Positions 8,717 to 19,133 of a stretch of 64,000 nt of DNA are shown here, in pieces. The notes beneath the pieces were generated by a model. The model was not told the origin of the DNA. It made no database searches and was given only the letters and a program-made list of their open reading frames with translations. The position numbers and the translations under genes were made by a program. The stretch's first letter is position 1. Every line of letters begins with the position of its first letter. The stretch comes from Pseudomonas viridiflava (GTDB taxonomy: Bacteria > Pseudomonadota > Gammaproteobacteria > Pseudomonadales > Pseudomonadaceae): positions 248,001 to 312,000 of the forward strand of contig NZ_UPSE01000533.1 of assembly GCF_900573885.1 (NCBI RefSeq), in the 5' to 3' direction.

Positions 8717-9823
8717 TCACAGCACTGCCTTGGGGTACGAGCCCAATACTTTCAGTGCGACCGCTTCCTGATTGATCTTTTCCAGCACGTCACGGATCAG
8801 CGGATCACGGTGATGGCCAGCAAAGTCGATAAAGAACACATAGGTCCATTTGCCGCTGCGCGAAGGCCGCGTTTCGATGCGGGTCAGGTCGATGCCATTG
8901 GCATGGAACGGCACCAGCAGCTCGTGCAAGGCGCCCGGCTGGTTGCGCATCGAGGCGATGATCGAGGTCTTGTCGTCGCCGGTCGGCGGCACTTCCTGAC
9001 TGCCAATGATGAGGAAGCGCGTGGAGTTATCCGGACGGTCTTCAATCTTCTCGGCCAACTTACTCAAGCCGTACAACCCCGCGGCCATATCGCCGGCAAT
9101 TGCCGCCGAATTCCACTCGCTCTTCACCCGTTTGGCGGCTTCGGCGTTGCTCGAAACTGCTACGCGTTCCACGTTCGGGTAATGCGCGTCCAGCCACTTG
9201 CGACACTGCGCCAGCGACTGGGCGTGGGAGTAAATGCGGGTGATGCGGTCGGTTTTGGTGACATCGCCGACCAACAAGTGATGGTGAATGCGCAGCTCTA
9301 CTTCGCCGCAAATCACCATGTCGTGTTCGAAGAAACTGTCGAGCGTGTTGTTCACCGCGCCTTCGGTGGAATTTTCCACCGGCACCACGCCGAAATTCAC
9401 CGCACCGGCAGCTACTTCACGGAACACTTCGTCGATGGCAGCCATCGGCACGGTAATCACCGCATGGCCGAAATGCTTCATCGCCGCCGCTTGGGTAAAG
9501 GTACCTTCCGGGCCCAGGTAAGCCACTTTCAGCGGCTGCTCGAGCGCCAGGCACGACGACATGATTTCACGGAACAAACGCGCCACTTCCTCATTCGGCA
9601 GCGGGCCTTTGTTCAGCTCCATGATGTGCTTGAGCACCCACGCTTCGCGCTCTGGACGATAGAAAACCGGCTTCTCGCCTTCCGGCAGCGCAGCCATTTT
9701 CACCCGCGCTACTTCCTGGGCGCAGCTGGCGCGCTCGCTGATCAGGTCGAGAATTCGCTTGTCGAGGCTGTCAATGCGAACCCGCAGCGCTTTGAGCTCG
9801 TGCTCGGAAGGTACACCTGTCAT
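8717..9823 (-). CDS. pheA: chorismate mutase / prephenate dehydratase (P-protein)
   Basis: It channels chorismate to phenylpyruvate. The 368-residue protein begins with an AroQ chorismate mutase domain (residues about 1-90, LRVRIDSLDKRILDLI), continues with prephenate dehydratase (about 98-275, with AYLGPEGTFTQAAA, VPVENSTEGAV and NSTRFLIIG), and ends in an ACT domain (about 285-360) with GALHELLVPF and the ETRPSR variant of the ESRP phenylalanine-binding motif. Feedback inhibition by phenylalanine is therefore expected. A strong AAGGAG lies 8 bases upstream. Start and serC stop share one base (TAATG). Confidence 0.97.
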   Translation of the reverse strand: MTGVPSEHELKALRVRIDSLDKRILDLISERASCAQEVARVKMAALPEGEKPVFYRPEREAWVLKHIMELNKGPLPNEEVARLFREIMSSCLALEQPLKVAYLGPEGTFTQAAAMKHFGHAVITVPMAAIDEVFREVAAGAVNFGVVPVENSTEGAVNNTLDSFFEHDMVICGEVELRIHHHLLVGDVTKTDRITRIYSHAQSLAQCRKWLDAHYPNVERVAVSSNAEAAKRVKSEWNSAAIAGDMAAGLYGLSKLAEKIEDRPDNSTRFLIIGSQEVPPTGDDKTSIIASMRNQPGALHELLVPFHANGIDLTRIETRPSRSGKWTYVFFIDFAGHHRDPLIRDVLEKINQEAVALKVLGSYPKAVL

Positions 9824-10908
9824 TAGCCGTGCTCCTTTTCGAACTCCGCCATGTAGGCAACCAGCGCTTGAACGCCATCGAGGCCGACGGCGTTATAGAT
9901 AGAGGCACGCATGCCGCCGACCGAACGGTGGCCTTTAAGGTTGAGCAGGCCACGGGCATCGGCGCCGGCCAGGAATGGTTTGTCCAGGCGCTCGTCGGCC
10001 AGGCGGAACGGTACGTTCATCCAGGAGCGCGCGTTAATGGCAATCGGGTTGCTGTAGAGACCGCTGGCATCGATGGCGCCGTACAGCAGCTCTTTCTTCG
10101 CGCGGTTGCGCTGTTCCATCGCCGCAACACCGCCCTGCTCTTTCAGCCATTCGAATACCAGGCCAGAGAGGTACCAGGAGAAGGTCGCCGGGGTGTTGTA
10201 CATCGAACCGTTATCGGCTGCGACTTTGTAATTGAGCATGGTCGGTGTGCTGGAACGCGCACGACCGAGCAGGTCTTCACGCACGATCACCACCACCAAC
10301 CCGGACGGGCCGATGTTCTTCTGCGCGCCGGCGTAGATCAGGCCGAACTTCGACACGTCGAGGTTGCGCGACAGAATGTCCGAAGACATATCGACCACCA
10401 ACGGCACGTCACCGGTTTCCGGAATCCAGTCGAATTGCAGACCGCCGATGGTTTCGTTGCTGGCGTAGTGAACGTAAGCGGCATCTTTGGTCAGCTGCCA
10501 TTCGTTCTGGCCGGGAATGGCGAAGTAGTCGTACGGCTTGGCGCTGGCAGCGACGTTGACGTTGCCGTAGCGACGCGCTTCTTCGATGCTTTTCTTCGAC
10601 CAGATGCCGGTGTCGATGTAGTCGGCCGTGCCGTCTTCGGGCAGCAGATTCAGGGCGATTTCGGCAAATTGCTGGCTGGCGCCGCCTTGCAGAAACAGCA
10701 CTTTGTAGTTCGACGGAATAGCGAGCAGGTCGCGCAGGTCTTGCTCGGCTTTTTCAGCAATGGCCACGTAGTCATCGCTGCGGTGGCTCATCTCCATCAC
10801 TGAAAGGCCTTTGCCGTTCCAGTCCAGGAGCTCGGCCTGAGCACGTTGCAGTACAGCTTCGGGAAGCGCGGCTGGGCCTGCGCAGAAGTTAAAGGCTCGC
10901 TTGCTCAC
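9823..10908 (-). CDS. serC: phosphoserine aminotransferase
   Basis: It makes phosphoserine from 3-phosphohydroxypyruvate and also serves pyridoxal phosphate synthesis (PdxF activity). The 361-residue protein has FNFCAGPAALP at the N-terminus, LQGGASQQFAEI in the phosphate cup, and the PLP lysine in GAQKNIGPSGL. The start is GTG at 10908, with GAGAGA about 6 bases upstream. It heads the serC-pheA-hisC-tyrA-aroA-cmk run, each gene overlapping or nearly touching the next. It is 99 bases from gyrA and may share its transcript. Confidence 0.97.
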   Translation of the reverse strand: MSKRAFNFCAGPAALPEAVLQRAQAELLDWNGKGLSVMEMSHRSDDYVAIAEKAEQDLRDLLAIPSNYKVLFLQGGASQQFAEIALNLLPEDGTADYIDTGIWSKKSIEEARRYGNVNVAASAKPYDYFAIPGQNEWQLTKDAAYVHYASNETIGGLQFDWIPETGDVPLVVDMSSDILSRNLDVSKFGLIYAGAQKNIGPSGLVVVIVREDLLGRARSSTPTMLNYKVAADNGSMYNTPATFSWYLSGLVFEWLKEQGGVAAMEQRNRAKKELLYGAIDASGLYSNPIAINARSWMNVPFRLADERLDKPFLAGADARGLLNLKGHRSVGGMRASIYNAVGLDGVQALVAYMAEFEKEHG

Positions 10909-10974
10909 GTCAGTCTCTCTCGTTCTACACCGTCAACCGAGCGACGGTGCATGCTGTCATTCGTGCAGGTGTGA

Positions 10975-10999
10975 GGCGCGCCACCAGGGGCGGCGCGCC
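10975..10999. other. GC-only hairpin between gyrA and serC
   Basis: Two copies of the 8-base palindrome GGCGCGCC (10975-10982 and 10992-10999) flank a 9-base spacer and can pair with each other. No T tract follows on either strand, so it is not a standard terminator; it could slow or attenuate read-through from gyrA into serC. Confidence 0.35.
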
Positions 11000-11007
11000 C
11001 TCCCCGC

Positions 11008-13821
11008 TTACTCTTCGCCTGGCGCCTCGGCGGCGTCGTCGGACACCGCGTCAATCGCGTCGTCCAGATCGGCGCTGTGCAGGTCAGCTGCATCCAGCTC
11101 GGCGCCTTCCAGCACTTCACCGTCTTCGCCAACCAGCACTTGCCCTTCCACTTCCGAAGGTTCCTGCACGCGCTCAAGGCCAACCAGGGTTTCGTCGGAG
11201 GCCAGCTTGATCAGCGTGACGCCCTGGGTGTTACGGCCCGAACTGGACACTTCGTCCACACGGGTACGCACCAAGGTGCCCTGATCGGAAATCAGCATGA
11301 TTTCCTCGCCGTCCTGCACCTGAATGGCGCCGATCAGCTTGCCGTTACGCTCTTTGGTGACCATGCCGATAACGCCCTGACCACCACGACCACGGCGGGG
11401 GAACTTGCTCAACGCGGTACGTTTGCCGAAACCACGCTCGGAAGCGGTGAGAATCTGCGCACCGGATTCCGGAATCAGCATGGAAATCAGCGTCTGCCCT
11501 TTGCCCAGACGCATGCCGCGAATACCGCGGGCGCCACGACCCATGACGCGGATCGAGCTTTCAGCGAAACGAATCACCTTGCCGGCGTCGTTGAACAGCA
11601 TCACTTCCTTGGCGCCGTCGGTGATGGCCGCTGCGATCAGGGTGTCGCCTTCTTTCAGCTTCAATGCGATCAGGCCGCTGGTACGCGGACGGGCGAATTG
11701 CGACAGCGGGGTCTTCTTCACGGTGCCCATTGCGGTGGCCATAAAGATGTACTCGCCGGTCGGTTCAGCCACCCACTCAGCGGTCTCGCCTTCGACTTCT
11801 TCGATTTCCGCCGCTTCTTCGGCTTCCACCACTTCGCCTTCGATCACGTCTTCGGCGTCATCCAGATCATCGTCGGCACCGGCAGTTTTCTGCAGGGCTT
11901 CGAGGTCGATCTGCAGCATGGTGGTGATGTACTCACCCTCGTCCAACGGCAACAGGTTAACCAATGGACGACCACGGGCAGCGCGGGACGCTTCCGGAAT
12001 TTCGTAGGTTTTCAGCCAGTACACCTTGCCCTTGCTGGAGAACAGCAACAGCGTGGCGTGGCTGTTGGCAACCAGCAGGTGCTCGATGTAGTCCTCATCT
12101 TTCACGCCGGTGGCCGACTTGCCTTTACCGCCGCGACGCTGGGCCTGATAAGCCGACAACGGCTGGGTCTTGGCATAGCCACCGTGAGAAATGGTGACCA
12201 CACGCTCTTCTTCGGTGATCAGGTCACCCAAGGTGAGGTCCAGACGGGTGTCGAGAATTTCAGTACGACGCTTGTCGCCGAATTCGGCTTTCACGCCTTC
12301 CAGCTCTTCGCGGATCACTTCCATCAGGCGCGTGGCGCTGGTCAGGATGCGGATCAGCTCGCCGATCTGGTCGAGAATTTCCTTGTACTCGGCCAGCAGT
12401 TTTTCATGCTCAAGGCCGGTCAGGCGGTGCAGACGCAGGTCAAGAATCGCCTGAGCCTGTTCCGGTGACAGGTAATACTTGCCGTCACGCAGGCCGTATT
12501 GCGGGTCGAGGTCTTGCGGGCGGCACGCTTCGGCGCCCGCCGCTTCAACCATGCCCTGCACGGCACTGGATTCCCAGGCCTGGGAAATCAGCGCTTCCTT
12601 GGCTTCAGCCGAGCTCGGCGACGCCTTGATCACGGCAATTACCGGATCGATGTTGGACAGCGCAACCGCCTGGCCTTCAAGGATATGGCCGCGCTCACGG
12701 GCTTTGCGCAGCAGGTAAACGGTACGACGGGTAACCACTTCACGGCGGTGAAGAATGAACGCTTCAAGCAGATCCTTGAGGTTCAGAATCTTCGGCTGGC
12801 CGTCGATCAGCGCCACCACGTTGATGCCGAACACGCTTTGCAGCTGGGTTTGTGCGTAGAGGTTGTTGAGGATTACCTCCGGCACTTCACCACGGCGCAG
12901 CTCGATGACGATGCGCATGCCGTCTTTGTCGGACTCATCGCGCAGCTCGGTGATGCCTTCGAGCTTCTTCTCTTTCACCAGCTCGGCGATCTTTTCGATC
13001 ACGCGGGCTTTGTTGAGCTGATACGGCAGCTCGGTGATGACGATCTGCTGGCGGCCGCCGACCTTGTCGATGTCTTCGAACATGGCGCGGGCGCGAATCT
13101 GGATGCGACCACGACCTGTGCGGTAGGCCTCGATGATGCCGGCACGACCGTTGATGATCGCCGCGGTCGGGAAGTCCGGACCGGGGATGTAGTGCATCAG
13201 GTCGTCGATCGTCAGCTCGGGGTTGTCGATCAGCGCCAGGCAACCGTCGATAACCTCGGTGAGGTTGTGCGGCGGAATATTGGTCGCCATGCCCACGGCA
13301 ATACCGCTGGAACCGTTAACCAGCAGGTTGGGGATCTTGGTGGGCATAACGGCCGGGATGATTTCGGTGCCGTCGTAGTTGGGCACCCAGTCGACCGTTT
13401 CTTTGTCGAGGTCGGCCAGCAGTTCATGGGCCAACTTGGTCATGCGCACTTCGGTGTATCGCATGGCGGCGGCGTTGTCGCCGTCTACCGAACCGAAGTT
13501 GCCCTGGCCGTCGACCAGCAGGTAGCGCAAGGAGAAGGGCTGCGCCATACGGACGATGGTGTCGTAAACCGCCGTATCACCGTGGGGGTGGTACTTACCG
13601 ATTACGTCACCGACCACACGGGCGGATTTCTTGTAAGCCTTGTTCCAGTCGTTGCCCAGCTCGCTCATCGCGTACAGAACGCGACGGTGCACGGGCTTGA
13701 GGCCGTCACGTGCATCCGGCAAGGCGCGTCCTACGATCACGCTCATTGCGTAGTCGAGGTAGGACTGTTTCAGCTCGTCTTCGATATTGACCGGGAGGAT
13801 TTCTTTGGCCAGTTCGCCCAT
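11008..13821 (-). CDS. gyrA: DNA gyrase subunit A
   Basis: With GyrB it introduces negative supercoils. The 937-residue protein has the breakage-reunion domain with catalytic Tyr122 in AAMRYTEVRM, followed by the C-terminal beta-pinwheel; the gyrase-specific GyrA-box (QRRGGKGK) is visible. The quinolone-resistance region reads HPHGDTAVYD with Thr83 and Asp87, the wild-type (susceptible) residues. An acidic insertion rich in Glu/Asp within the C-terminal domain and an acidic tail are typical of pseudomonads. The reading frame is open upstream to 13860, but MGELAKEI at 13821 matches the family start. The promoter should lie in 13822-14100, where no clear boxes were identified. Confidence 0.98.
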   Translation of the reverse strand: MGELAKEILPVNIEDELKQSYLDYAMSVIVGRALPDARDGLKPVHRRVLYAMSELGNDWNKAYKKSARVVGDVIGKYHPHGDTAVYDTIVRMAQPFSLRYLLVDGQGNFGSVDGDNAAAMRYTEVRMTKLAHELLADLDKETVDWVPNYDGTEIIPAVMPTKIPNLLVNGSSGIAVGMATNIPPHNLTEVIDGCLALIDNPELTIDDLMHYIPGPDFPTAAIINGRAGIIEAYRTGRGRIQIRARAMFEDIDKVGGRQQIVITELPYQLNKARVIEKIAELVKEKKLEGITELRDESDKDGMRIVIELRRGEVPEVILNNLYAQTQLQSVFGINVVALIDGQPKILNLKDLLEAFILHRREVVTRRTVYLLRKARERGHILEGQAVALSNIDPVIAVIKASPSSAEAKEALISQAWESSAVQGMVEAAGAEACRPQDLDPQYGLRDGKYYLSPEQAQAILDLRLHRLTGLEHEKLLAEYKEILDQIGELIRILTSATRLMEVIREELEGVKAEFGDKRRTEILDTRLDLTLGDLITEEERVVTISHGGYAKTQPLSAYQAQRRGGKGKSATGVKDEDYIEHLLVANSHATLLLFSSKGKVYWLKTYEIPEASRAARGRPLVNLLPLDEGEYITTMLQIDLEALQKTAGADDDLDDAEDVIEGEVVEAEEAAEIEEVEGETAEWVAEPTGEYIFMATAMGTVKKTPLSQFARPRTSGLIALKLKEGDTLIAAAITDGAKEVMLFNDAGKVIRFAESSIRVMGRGARGIRGMRLGKGQTLISMLIPESGAQILTASERGFGKRTALSKFPRRGRGGQGVIGMVTKERNGKLIGAIQVQDGEEIMLISDQGTLVRTRVDEVSSSGRNTQGVTLIKLASDETLVGLERVQEPSEVEGQVLVGEDGEVLEGAELDAADLHSADLDDAIDAVSDDAAEAPGEE

Positions 13822-14100
13822 GAGAAGCCTGGTTCCTTTTTCTGGTGAAACTCCGCGCATTCATCCTGAATGACGGGGAGTTCGCCGTTACCGCCTTCAG
13901 GCCGTAACGACACATGACAAATCAACGAGTTATGGCATGGATCTGCGCAATTGGGGCGGCCGTGACAGGCCCCCTTGAAAACTGACGGAGAGTACCACAA
14001 CCGATGCCCCGAACCTATCCCTGCGGCGCACGCCGCGCATCAGGCGAGGCCATATAAATGACATCACCTGAACGGCCACAAACGCTAATAAATGAAGGCG

Positions 14101-15177
<1,077 letters not shown>

Positions 15178-15304
15178 GACCATCCTCGTACTCAAAAGCG
15201 AAAAGCCGCGGATTATAGCGAGCCCCTGACTTGGGCGCTCGGGTATACTTCGTCAGCGCAAAAAAGCGTCCAGGCCGGCGTTCCGAACCTGGCGTAATCA
15301 ACCT

Positions 15305-15320
15305 CCTACGTAGACGTAGG
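15305..15320. promoter_or_regulatory. short perfect dyad between mtnA and mtaD
   Basis: CCTACGT and ACGTAGG form a perfect 7-bp inverted repeat with a 2-base centre, 58 bases before the mtaD ATG in the 200-base divergent promoter region. It could be an operator shared by the two salvage genes. No promoter boxes were assigned. Confidence 0.25.
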
Positions 15321-15378
15321 CGATACTGTCAAAAGCCCCACTCCTACTCGCTCATCGTTATAGCCTCTGGATACCGCC

Positions 15379-16719
15379 ATGCCCAACACCGCCGCCCCGC
15401 TCGACCTGCTGCTTCTGCCAACCTGGCTGGTGCCTGTCGAGCCTGCCGGCGTGGTGTTACAGGAGCACGGCCTGGGCATTCGCGACGGTCGCATCGCCCT
15501 GATCGCCCCCCGCGACGAGGCCCTGCGCCATCCGGCGAGCGAGGTGCGCGAGCTGCCGGGCATGTTGCTTAGCCCCGGCCTGATCAACGCCCACGGCCAC
15601 GCAGCGATGAGCCTGTTTCGCGGCATGGCTGACGACAAGGCCCTGATGAACTGGCTGCAAGATCACATCTGGCCGGCCGAAGCCAAGTGGGTGGATGAAG
15701 CTTTTATTCGTGACGGCACCGAGCTGGCCATTGCCGAGCAGTTGCAGGGCGGCATTACCTGCTTTTCGGACATGTACTTTTTCCCGGAAGTCTCCAGCGA
15801 ACTGGTGCACACCAGCGGCATTCGCGCGCAGATCACCATTCCGGTACTGGACTTTCCCATCCCGGGCGCCCGCGACGCCGACGAGGCGCTGCGCAAGGGG
15901 CTGAACCTGTTCGACGACCTGCGTTTGCATCCGCGCATCAAGGTCGCCTTTGGCCCGCACGCGCCCTACACCGTCAGCGACGACAAGCTGGAAAACATCC
16001 GCATGCTCGCCGAGGAGCTCGATGCCGGCATTCATATGCACGTGCACGAAACCGCCTTTGAAGTGCAGCAAAGCCTGGAGCTGCATGGCGAGCGCCCGAT
16101 GGCCCGTCTCGCCCGCCTCGACCTGCTCGGCCCGCGTTTCCAGGCTGTGCACATGACCCAGATAAATGACGAAGACCTGCAGCTGCTGGTCGAAAGCAAT
16201 GCCAGCGTCATTCATTGCCCCGAGTCGAACCTCAAGCTGGCCAGCGGGTTCTGCCCGGTCGAGCGCTTGTGGCAAGCGGGCGTGAACGTGGCCATCGGCA
16301 CCGACGGCGCGGCCAGCAACAACGACCTCGACCTGCTCGGCGAAACCCGCACGGCCGCCATGCTGGCCAAAGCCGTCGCCGGTTCTGCCACCGCGCTCGA
16401 TGTACACCGCGCCCTGCGCATGGCCACCCTGAACGGCGCCCGCGCGCTGGGCCTGGAAAATGAAATCGGCTCGCTGGAAATCGGCAAGGCCGCCGACATC
16501 GTGGCATTTGACCTCACCGAATTAGCGCAACAACCGGTGTACGATCCGGTCTCTCAATTGATTTATGCCAGTAATCGCAACAGCGTCAAACATGTCTGGG
16601 TCGGCGGTAAGCAGTTGCTCGACAACCGCCGCCTGACCCGCATGGACGAAGACAAACTGCACGCCAGCGCCCGCGCCTGGGGCCAGAAAATCGCCGCCAG
16701 CCGCGCCCCCTTGAAGTGA
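15379..16719 (+). CDS. mtaD: 5'-methylthioadenosine deaminase (TRZ/ATZ amidohydrolase)
   Basis: A 446-residue metal-dependent amidohydrolase: metal-binding NAHGHAAMSLFRG (HxH), HMHVHET, VHMTQI and the aspartate in IGTDGAASNND. Related enzymes deaminate methylthioadenosine and S-adenosylhomocysteine; the P. aeruginosa homologue next to mtnA is an MTA deaminase by published work. Its product methylthioinosine is cleaved by a phosphorylase to the mtnA substrate, which explains the neighbour. The start lacks a strong Shine-Dalgarno. A guanine or triazine substrate is less likely given context. The downstream gene ubiG follows after 45 bases. Confidence 0.88.
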   Translation: MPNTAAPLDLLLLPTWLVPVEPAGVVLQEHGLGIRDGRIALIAPRDEALRHPASEVRELPGMLLSPGLINAHGHAAMSLFRGMADDKALMNWLQDHIWPAEAKWVDEAFIRDGTELAIAEQLQGGITCFSDMYFFPEVSSELVHTSGIRAQITIPVLDFPIPGARDADEALRKGLNLFDDLRLHPRIKVAFGPHAPYTVSDDKLENIRMLAEELDAGIHMHVHETAFEVQQSLELHGERPMARLARLDLLGPRFQAVHMTQINDEDLQLLVESNASVIHCPESNLKLASGFCPVERLWQAGVNVAIGTDGAASNNDLDLLGETRTAAMLAKAVAGSATALDVHRALRMATLNGARALGLENEIGSLEIGKAADIVAFDLTELAQQPVYDPVSQLIYASNRNSVKHVWVGGKQLLDNRRLTRMDEDKLHASARAWGQKIAASRAPLK

Positions 16720-16764
16720 CCAAGGCCGCTGTGCCGCCACCGAATTCGATTTGAGGAAACCTGT

Positions 16765-17463
16765 ATGAGCAACGTCGACCACGCCGAAATCGCCAAATTC
16801 TCCGCCCTCGCCCACCGTTGGTGGGACCGCGAGAGCGAGTTCAAGCCGCTGCACGACATCAACCCGCTGCGCGTTAACTGGATTGATGAGCGCGTCAGCC
16901 TGGCCGGCAAGAAGGTGCTCGACGTCGGCTGCGGCGGCGGCATTCTCAGCGAAGCCATGGCCCAGCGCGGCGCCACCGTTACCGGCATCGACATGGGCGA
17001 AGCGCCGCTGGCCGTTGCCCGGTTGCACCAACTGGAATCCGGCGTTCAGGTGGAATACCGCCAGTGCACCGCCGAAGCCCTGGCCGAAGAAATGCCCGAG
17101 CAGTTCGACGTGGTCACCTGCCTGGAAATGCTCGAACACGTGCCCGACCCGGCCTCGGTGATTCGTGCCTGCTACGCCATGGTCAAACCCGGCGGCCAGG
17201 TGTTTTTTTCCACCATTAACCGCAACCCCAAGGCGTACCTGTTCGCCATCGTCGGCGCCGAATACCTGATGCGTCTGCTGCCGCGCGGCACGCACGATTT
17301 CAAGAAATTCATCCGCCCGTCCGAACTCGGCGCGTGGAGCCGCTCCGCCGGCCTGGAAGTCAACGACATCATCGGCTTGACCTACAACCCGCTGACCAAG
17401 CACTACAAGCTGGCCGACGACGTTGACGTCAACTACATGATCCAGACCGTGAAGGGGGCCTGA
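16765..17463 (+). CDS. ubiG: ubiquinone biosynthesis O-methyltransferase
   Basis: It carries out both O-methylations of ubiquinone synthesis at the membrane. The 232-residue protein has SAM motif I in VLDVGCGGGILSEAMA, the motif VTCLEMLEHVPDP and the C-terminal NPLTKHYKLADDVDVNYM that is typical of UbiG. GAGGAAA precedes the ATG at good spacing. Its stop overlaps the mupP ATG by one base (TGATG). Confidence 0.97.
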   Translation: MSNVDHAEIAKFSALAHRWWDRESEFKPLHDINPLRVNWIDERVSLAGKKVLDVGCGGGILSEAMAQRGATVTGIDMGEAPLAVARLHQLESGVQVEYRQCTAEALAEEMPEQFDVVTCLEMLEHVPDPASVIRACYAMVKPGGQVFFSTINRNPKAYLFAIVGAEYLMRLLPRGTHDFKKFIRPSELGAWSRSAGLEVNDIIGLTYNPLTKHYKLADDVDVNYMIQTVKGA

Positions 17464-18134
17464 TGCGTCTGCAAGCGGTTCTTTTCGACATGGATGGCAC
17501 GCTGCTCGACAGCGCGCCGGACTTCATCGCCATCGCCCAGGCCATGCGCGCTGCCCACGGTTTGCCGCCGATGGAAGACAAGCTGATTCGCGACCACGTA
17601 TCAGGCGGCGCCCGCGCCATGGTGTTGCGCGCCTTTGACGTGGACCCGATGTCCGAGCAGTTCGAAGCCCTGCGCCTGGAGTTTCTGGAGCGTTATCAGG
17701 AACACTGCGCGGTGCTGACCAAACCGTTCGACGGCATCGCCGAGCTGCTGGCCGATATCGAACACGCCAAGCTGATCTGGGGCGTGGTCACCAACAAGCC
17801 GGTGCGCTACGCGGCGCCGATCATGGAGCAATTGGGCCTGGCGGAACGCTCAGCCATTCTGATTTGCCCGGATCACGTCACCAACAGCAAACCCGACCCC
17901 GAGCCGCTGCTGCTGGCCTGCTCGCGCCTGGGCCTGGACCCGGCGAGCGTGCTGTATATCGGCGACGACCTGCGTGACATCGAGTCGGGCCGCTCCGCCG
18001 GCACCAAAACCGCTGCCGTGACCTACGGCTATATCCATCCCGACGACAACCCGCGTCACTGGGGTGCCGACGTGGTGGTTGATCACCCGTCGGAACTGCG
18101 CGCCGTGCTTGATCGGGCGCTGTGTAGCTGCTGA
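17463..18134 (+). CDS. mupP: N-acetylmuramic acid 6-phosphate phosphatase (HAD family)
   Basis: A 223-residue HAD phosphatase with the nucleophile in LFDMDGTLLDSAPD (Asp9, Asp11), TNKP (motif II), the lysine in SKPDPEP and the metal-binding YIGDDLRDIESG. In sequence it resembles phosphoglycolate phosphatase, but in pseudomonads the gene between ubiG and yciK encodes MupP, which dephosphorylates MurNAc-6-P in the AmgK-MurU cell-wall recycling route that bypasses fosfomycin. Assignment rests on that context. It is translationally coupled to ubiG. Confidence 0.87.
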   Translation: MRLQAVLFDMDGTLLDSAPDFIAIAQAMRAAHGLPPMEDKLIRDHVSGGARAMVLRAFDVDPMSEQFEALRLEFLERYQEHCAVLTKPFDGIAELLADIEHAKLIWGVVTNKPVRYAAPIMEQLGLAERSAILICPDHVTNSKPDPEPLLLACSRLGLDPASVLYIGDDLRDIESGRSAGTKTAAVTYGYIHPDDNPRHWGADVVVDHPSELRAVLDRALCSC

Positions 18135-18197
18135 CCGTTTGATTCCCGCTCGGCCGCTTCCCGGCGTCCGATCGGCTTATTCCTAGAGAGACTGCTG

Positions 18198-18938
18198 ATG
18201 TTCGACTATTCCGCCCGCCCGGACCTGCTCAAGGGCCGCACCATTCTCGTGACCGGCGCTGGCCGTGGAATCGGCGCCGCTGCTGCAAAAACCTACGCCG
18301 CCCATGGCGCCACCGTTCTGCTGCTGGGTAAAACCGAAGCCAATCTGAGCGCTGTGTACGACGAAATCGAAGCGGCCGGCCACCCGCAGCCGGTGGTGAT
18401 TCCCTTCAATCTGGAAACGGCGCTCGCTCACCAGTACGACGAACTGGCGGTGATGATCGAAAACGAATTCGGCCATATCGACGGCGTGCTGCATAACGCC
18501 TCCATCGTAGGTCCGCGCACGCCGCTGGAGCAGCTGTCGGGCGACAACTTCATGCGCGTGATGCAGGTAAACGTGAACGCCATGTTCATGCTCACCAGCA
18601 CGTTGCTGCCGCTGCTGAAACTGTCGGCCGATGCGTCGGTAATCTTCACTTCCAGCAGCGTCGGGCGCAAAGGCCGGGCTTACTGGGGCGCTTATGGCGT
18701 CTCGAAATTTGCCACCGAAGGCTTGATGCAAACGCTGGCCGATGAAGTGGCCGACGTGACCAACGTGCGCGCCAACAGCATCAACCCGGGCGCCACCCGC
18801 ACCGACATGCGCGCCCACGCCTACCCCGGCGAAAACCCGGCGAAAAATCCGCTGCCCGCCGAGATCATGCCGGTGTATCTGTACCTCATGGGGCCAGACA
18901 GCCAGGGCGTGAACGGCCAAGCGTTCGACGCGCAGTAA
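18198..18938 (+). CDS. yciK: YciK family short-chain dehydrogenase
   Basis: A 246-residue classical SDR with the cofactor motif TGAGRGIGAA, the NNAG-type segment as HNAS and the catalytic Ser/Tyr/Lys in SSSVGRKG...YGVSK. Its substrate is unknown in any bacterium to my knowledge. It follows mupP by 63 bases with an AGAGAG Shine-Dalgarno, and ends 10 bases before a long palindromic element that separates it from the convergent rlmKL. Confidence 0.9.
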   Translation: MFDYSARPDLLKGRTILVTGAGRGIGAAAAKTYAAHGATVLLLGKTEANLSAVYDEIEAAGHPQPVVIPFNLETALAHQYDELAVMIENEFGHIDGVLHNASIVGPRTPLEQLSGDNFMRVMQVNVNAMFMLTSTLLPLLKLSADASVIFTSSSVGRKGRAYWGAYGVSKFATEGLMQTLADEVADVTNVRANSINPGATRTDMRAHAYPGENPAKNPLPAEIMPVYLYLMGPDSQGVNGQAFDAQ

Positions 18939-18948
18939 GCGTTTGCAA

Positions 18949-19118
18949 AAAAGCCGCTCAGTTCAGACCGTGTGAAAACGTAGCGAGCGAGGGTTTAGCA
19001 AGGCAAAAACAGGCGGCGAAGCGGAGTTGACACGCAGTCAATGAGCATTCGCCGCCTGTTTTTTACGCCGCTAAACCGAGCGCAGTAGTTTTCACACGGC
19101 CTGAGTTGAGCGGCTTTT
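18949..19118. repeat. 170-bp palindromic element, copy A (probable bidirectional terminator)
   Basis: The whole interval folds as one long interrupted hairpin. Outer arms start AAAAGCCGCTCA and end TGAGCGGCTTTT; the next arms contain CCGTGTGAAAAC and GTTTTCACACGG. The inner stem is AAAAACAGGCGGCGAA with TTCGCCGCCTGTTTTT. At the top, an unpaired internal loop GCGGAG (19021-19026) faces TGAGCA (19042-19047), closed by TTGAC/GTCAA. The A and T tracts flank the stem symmetrically. It sits between convergent yciK and rlmKL. The other copies are at 42373, 42507 and 60988. Confidence 0.85.
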
Positions 19119-19133
19119 GTGGGCGACAGGTCG

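Noticed and set aside
13411..13615. Possible quinolone-resistance changes in gyrA
   Set aside because: Thr83 and Asp87 are the wild-type residues, so no resistance allele is present.
18949..19118. MITE or insertion sequence interpretation of the 170-bp palindrome
   Set aside because: No target-site duplication is evident, and terminal arms differ from those of the other copies, unlike mobile-element ends; structural RNA or DNA element preferred.
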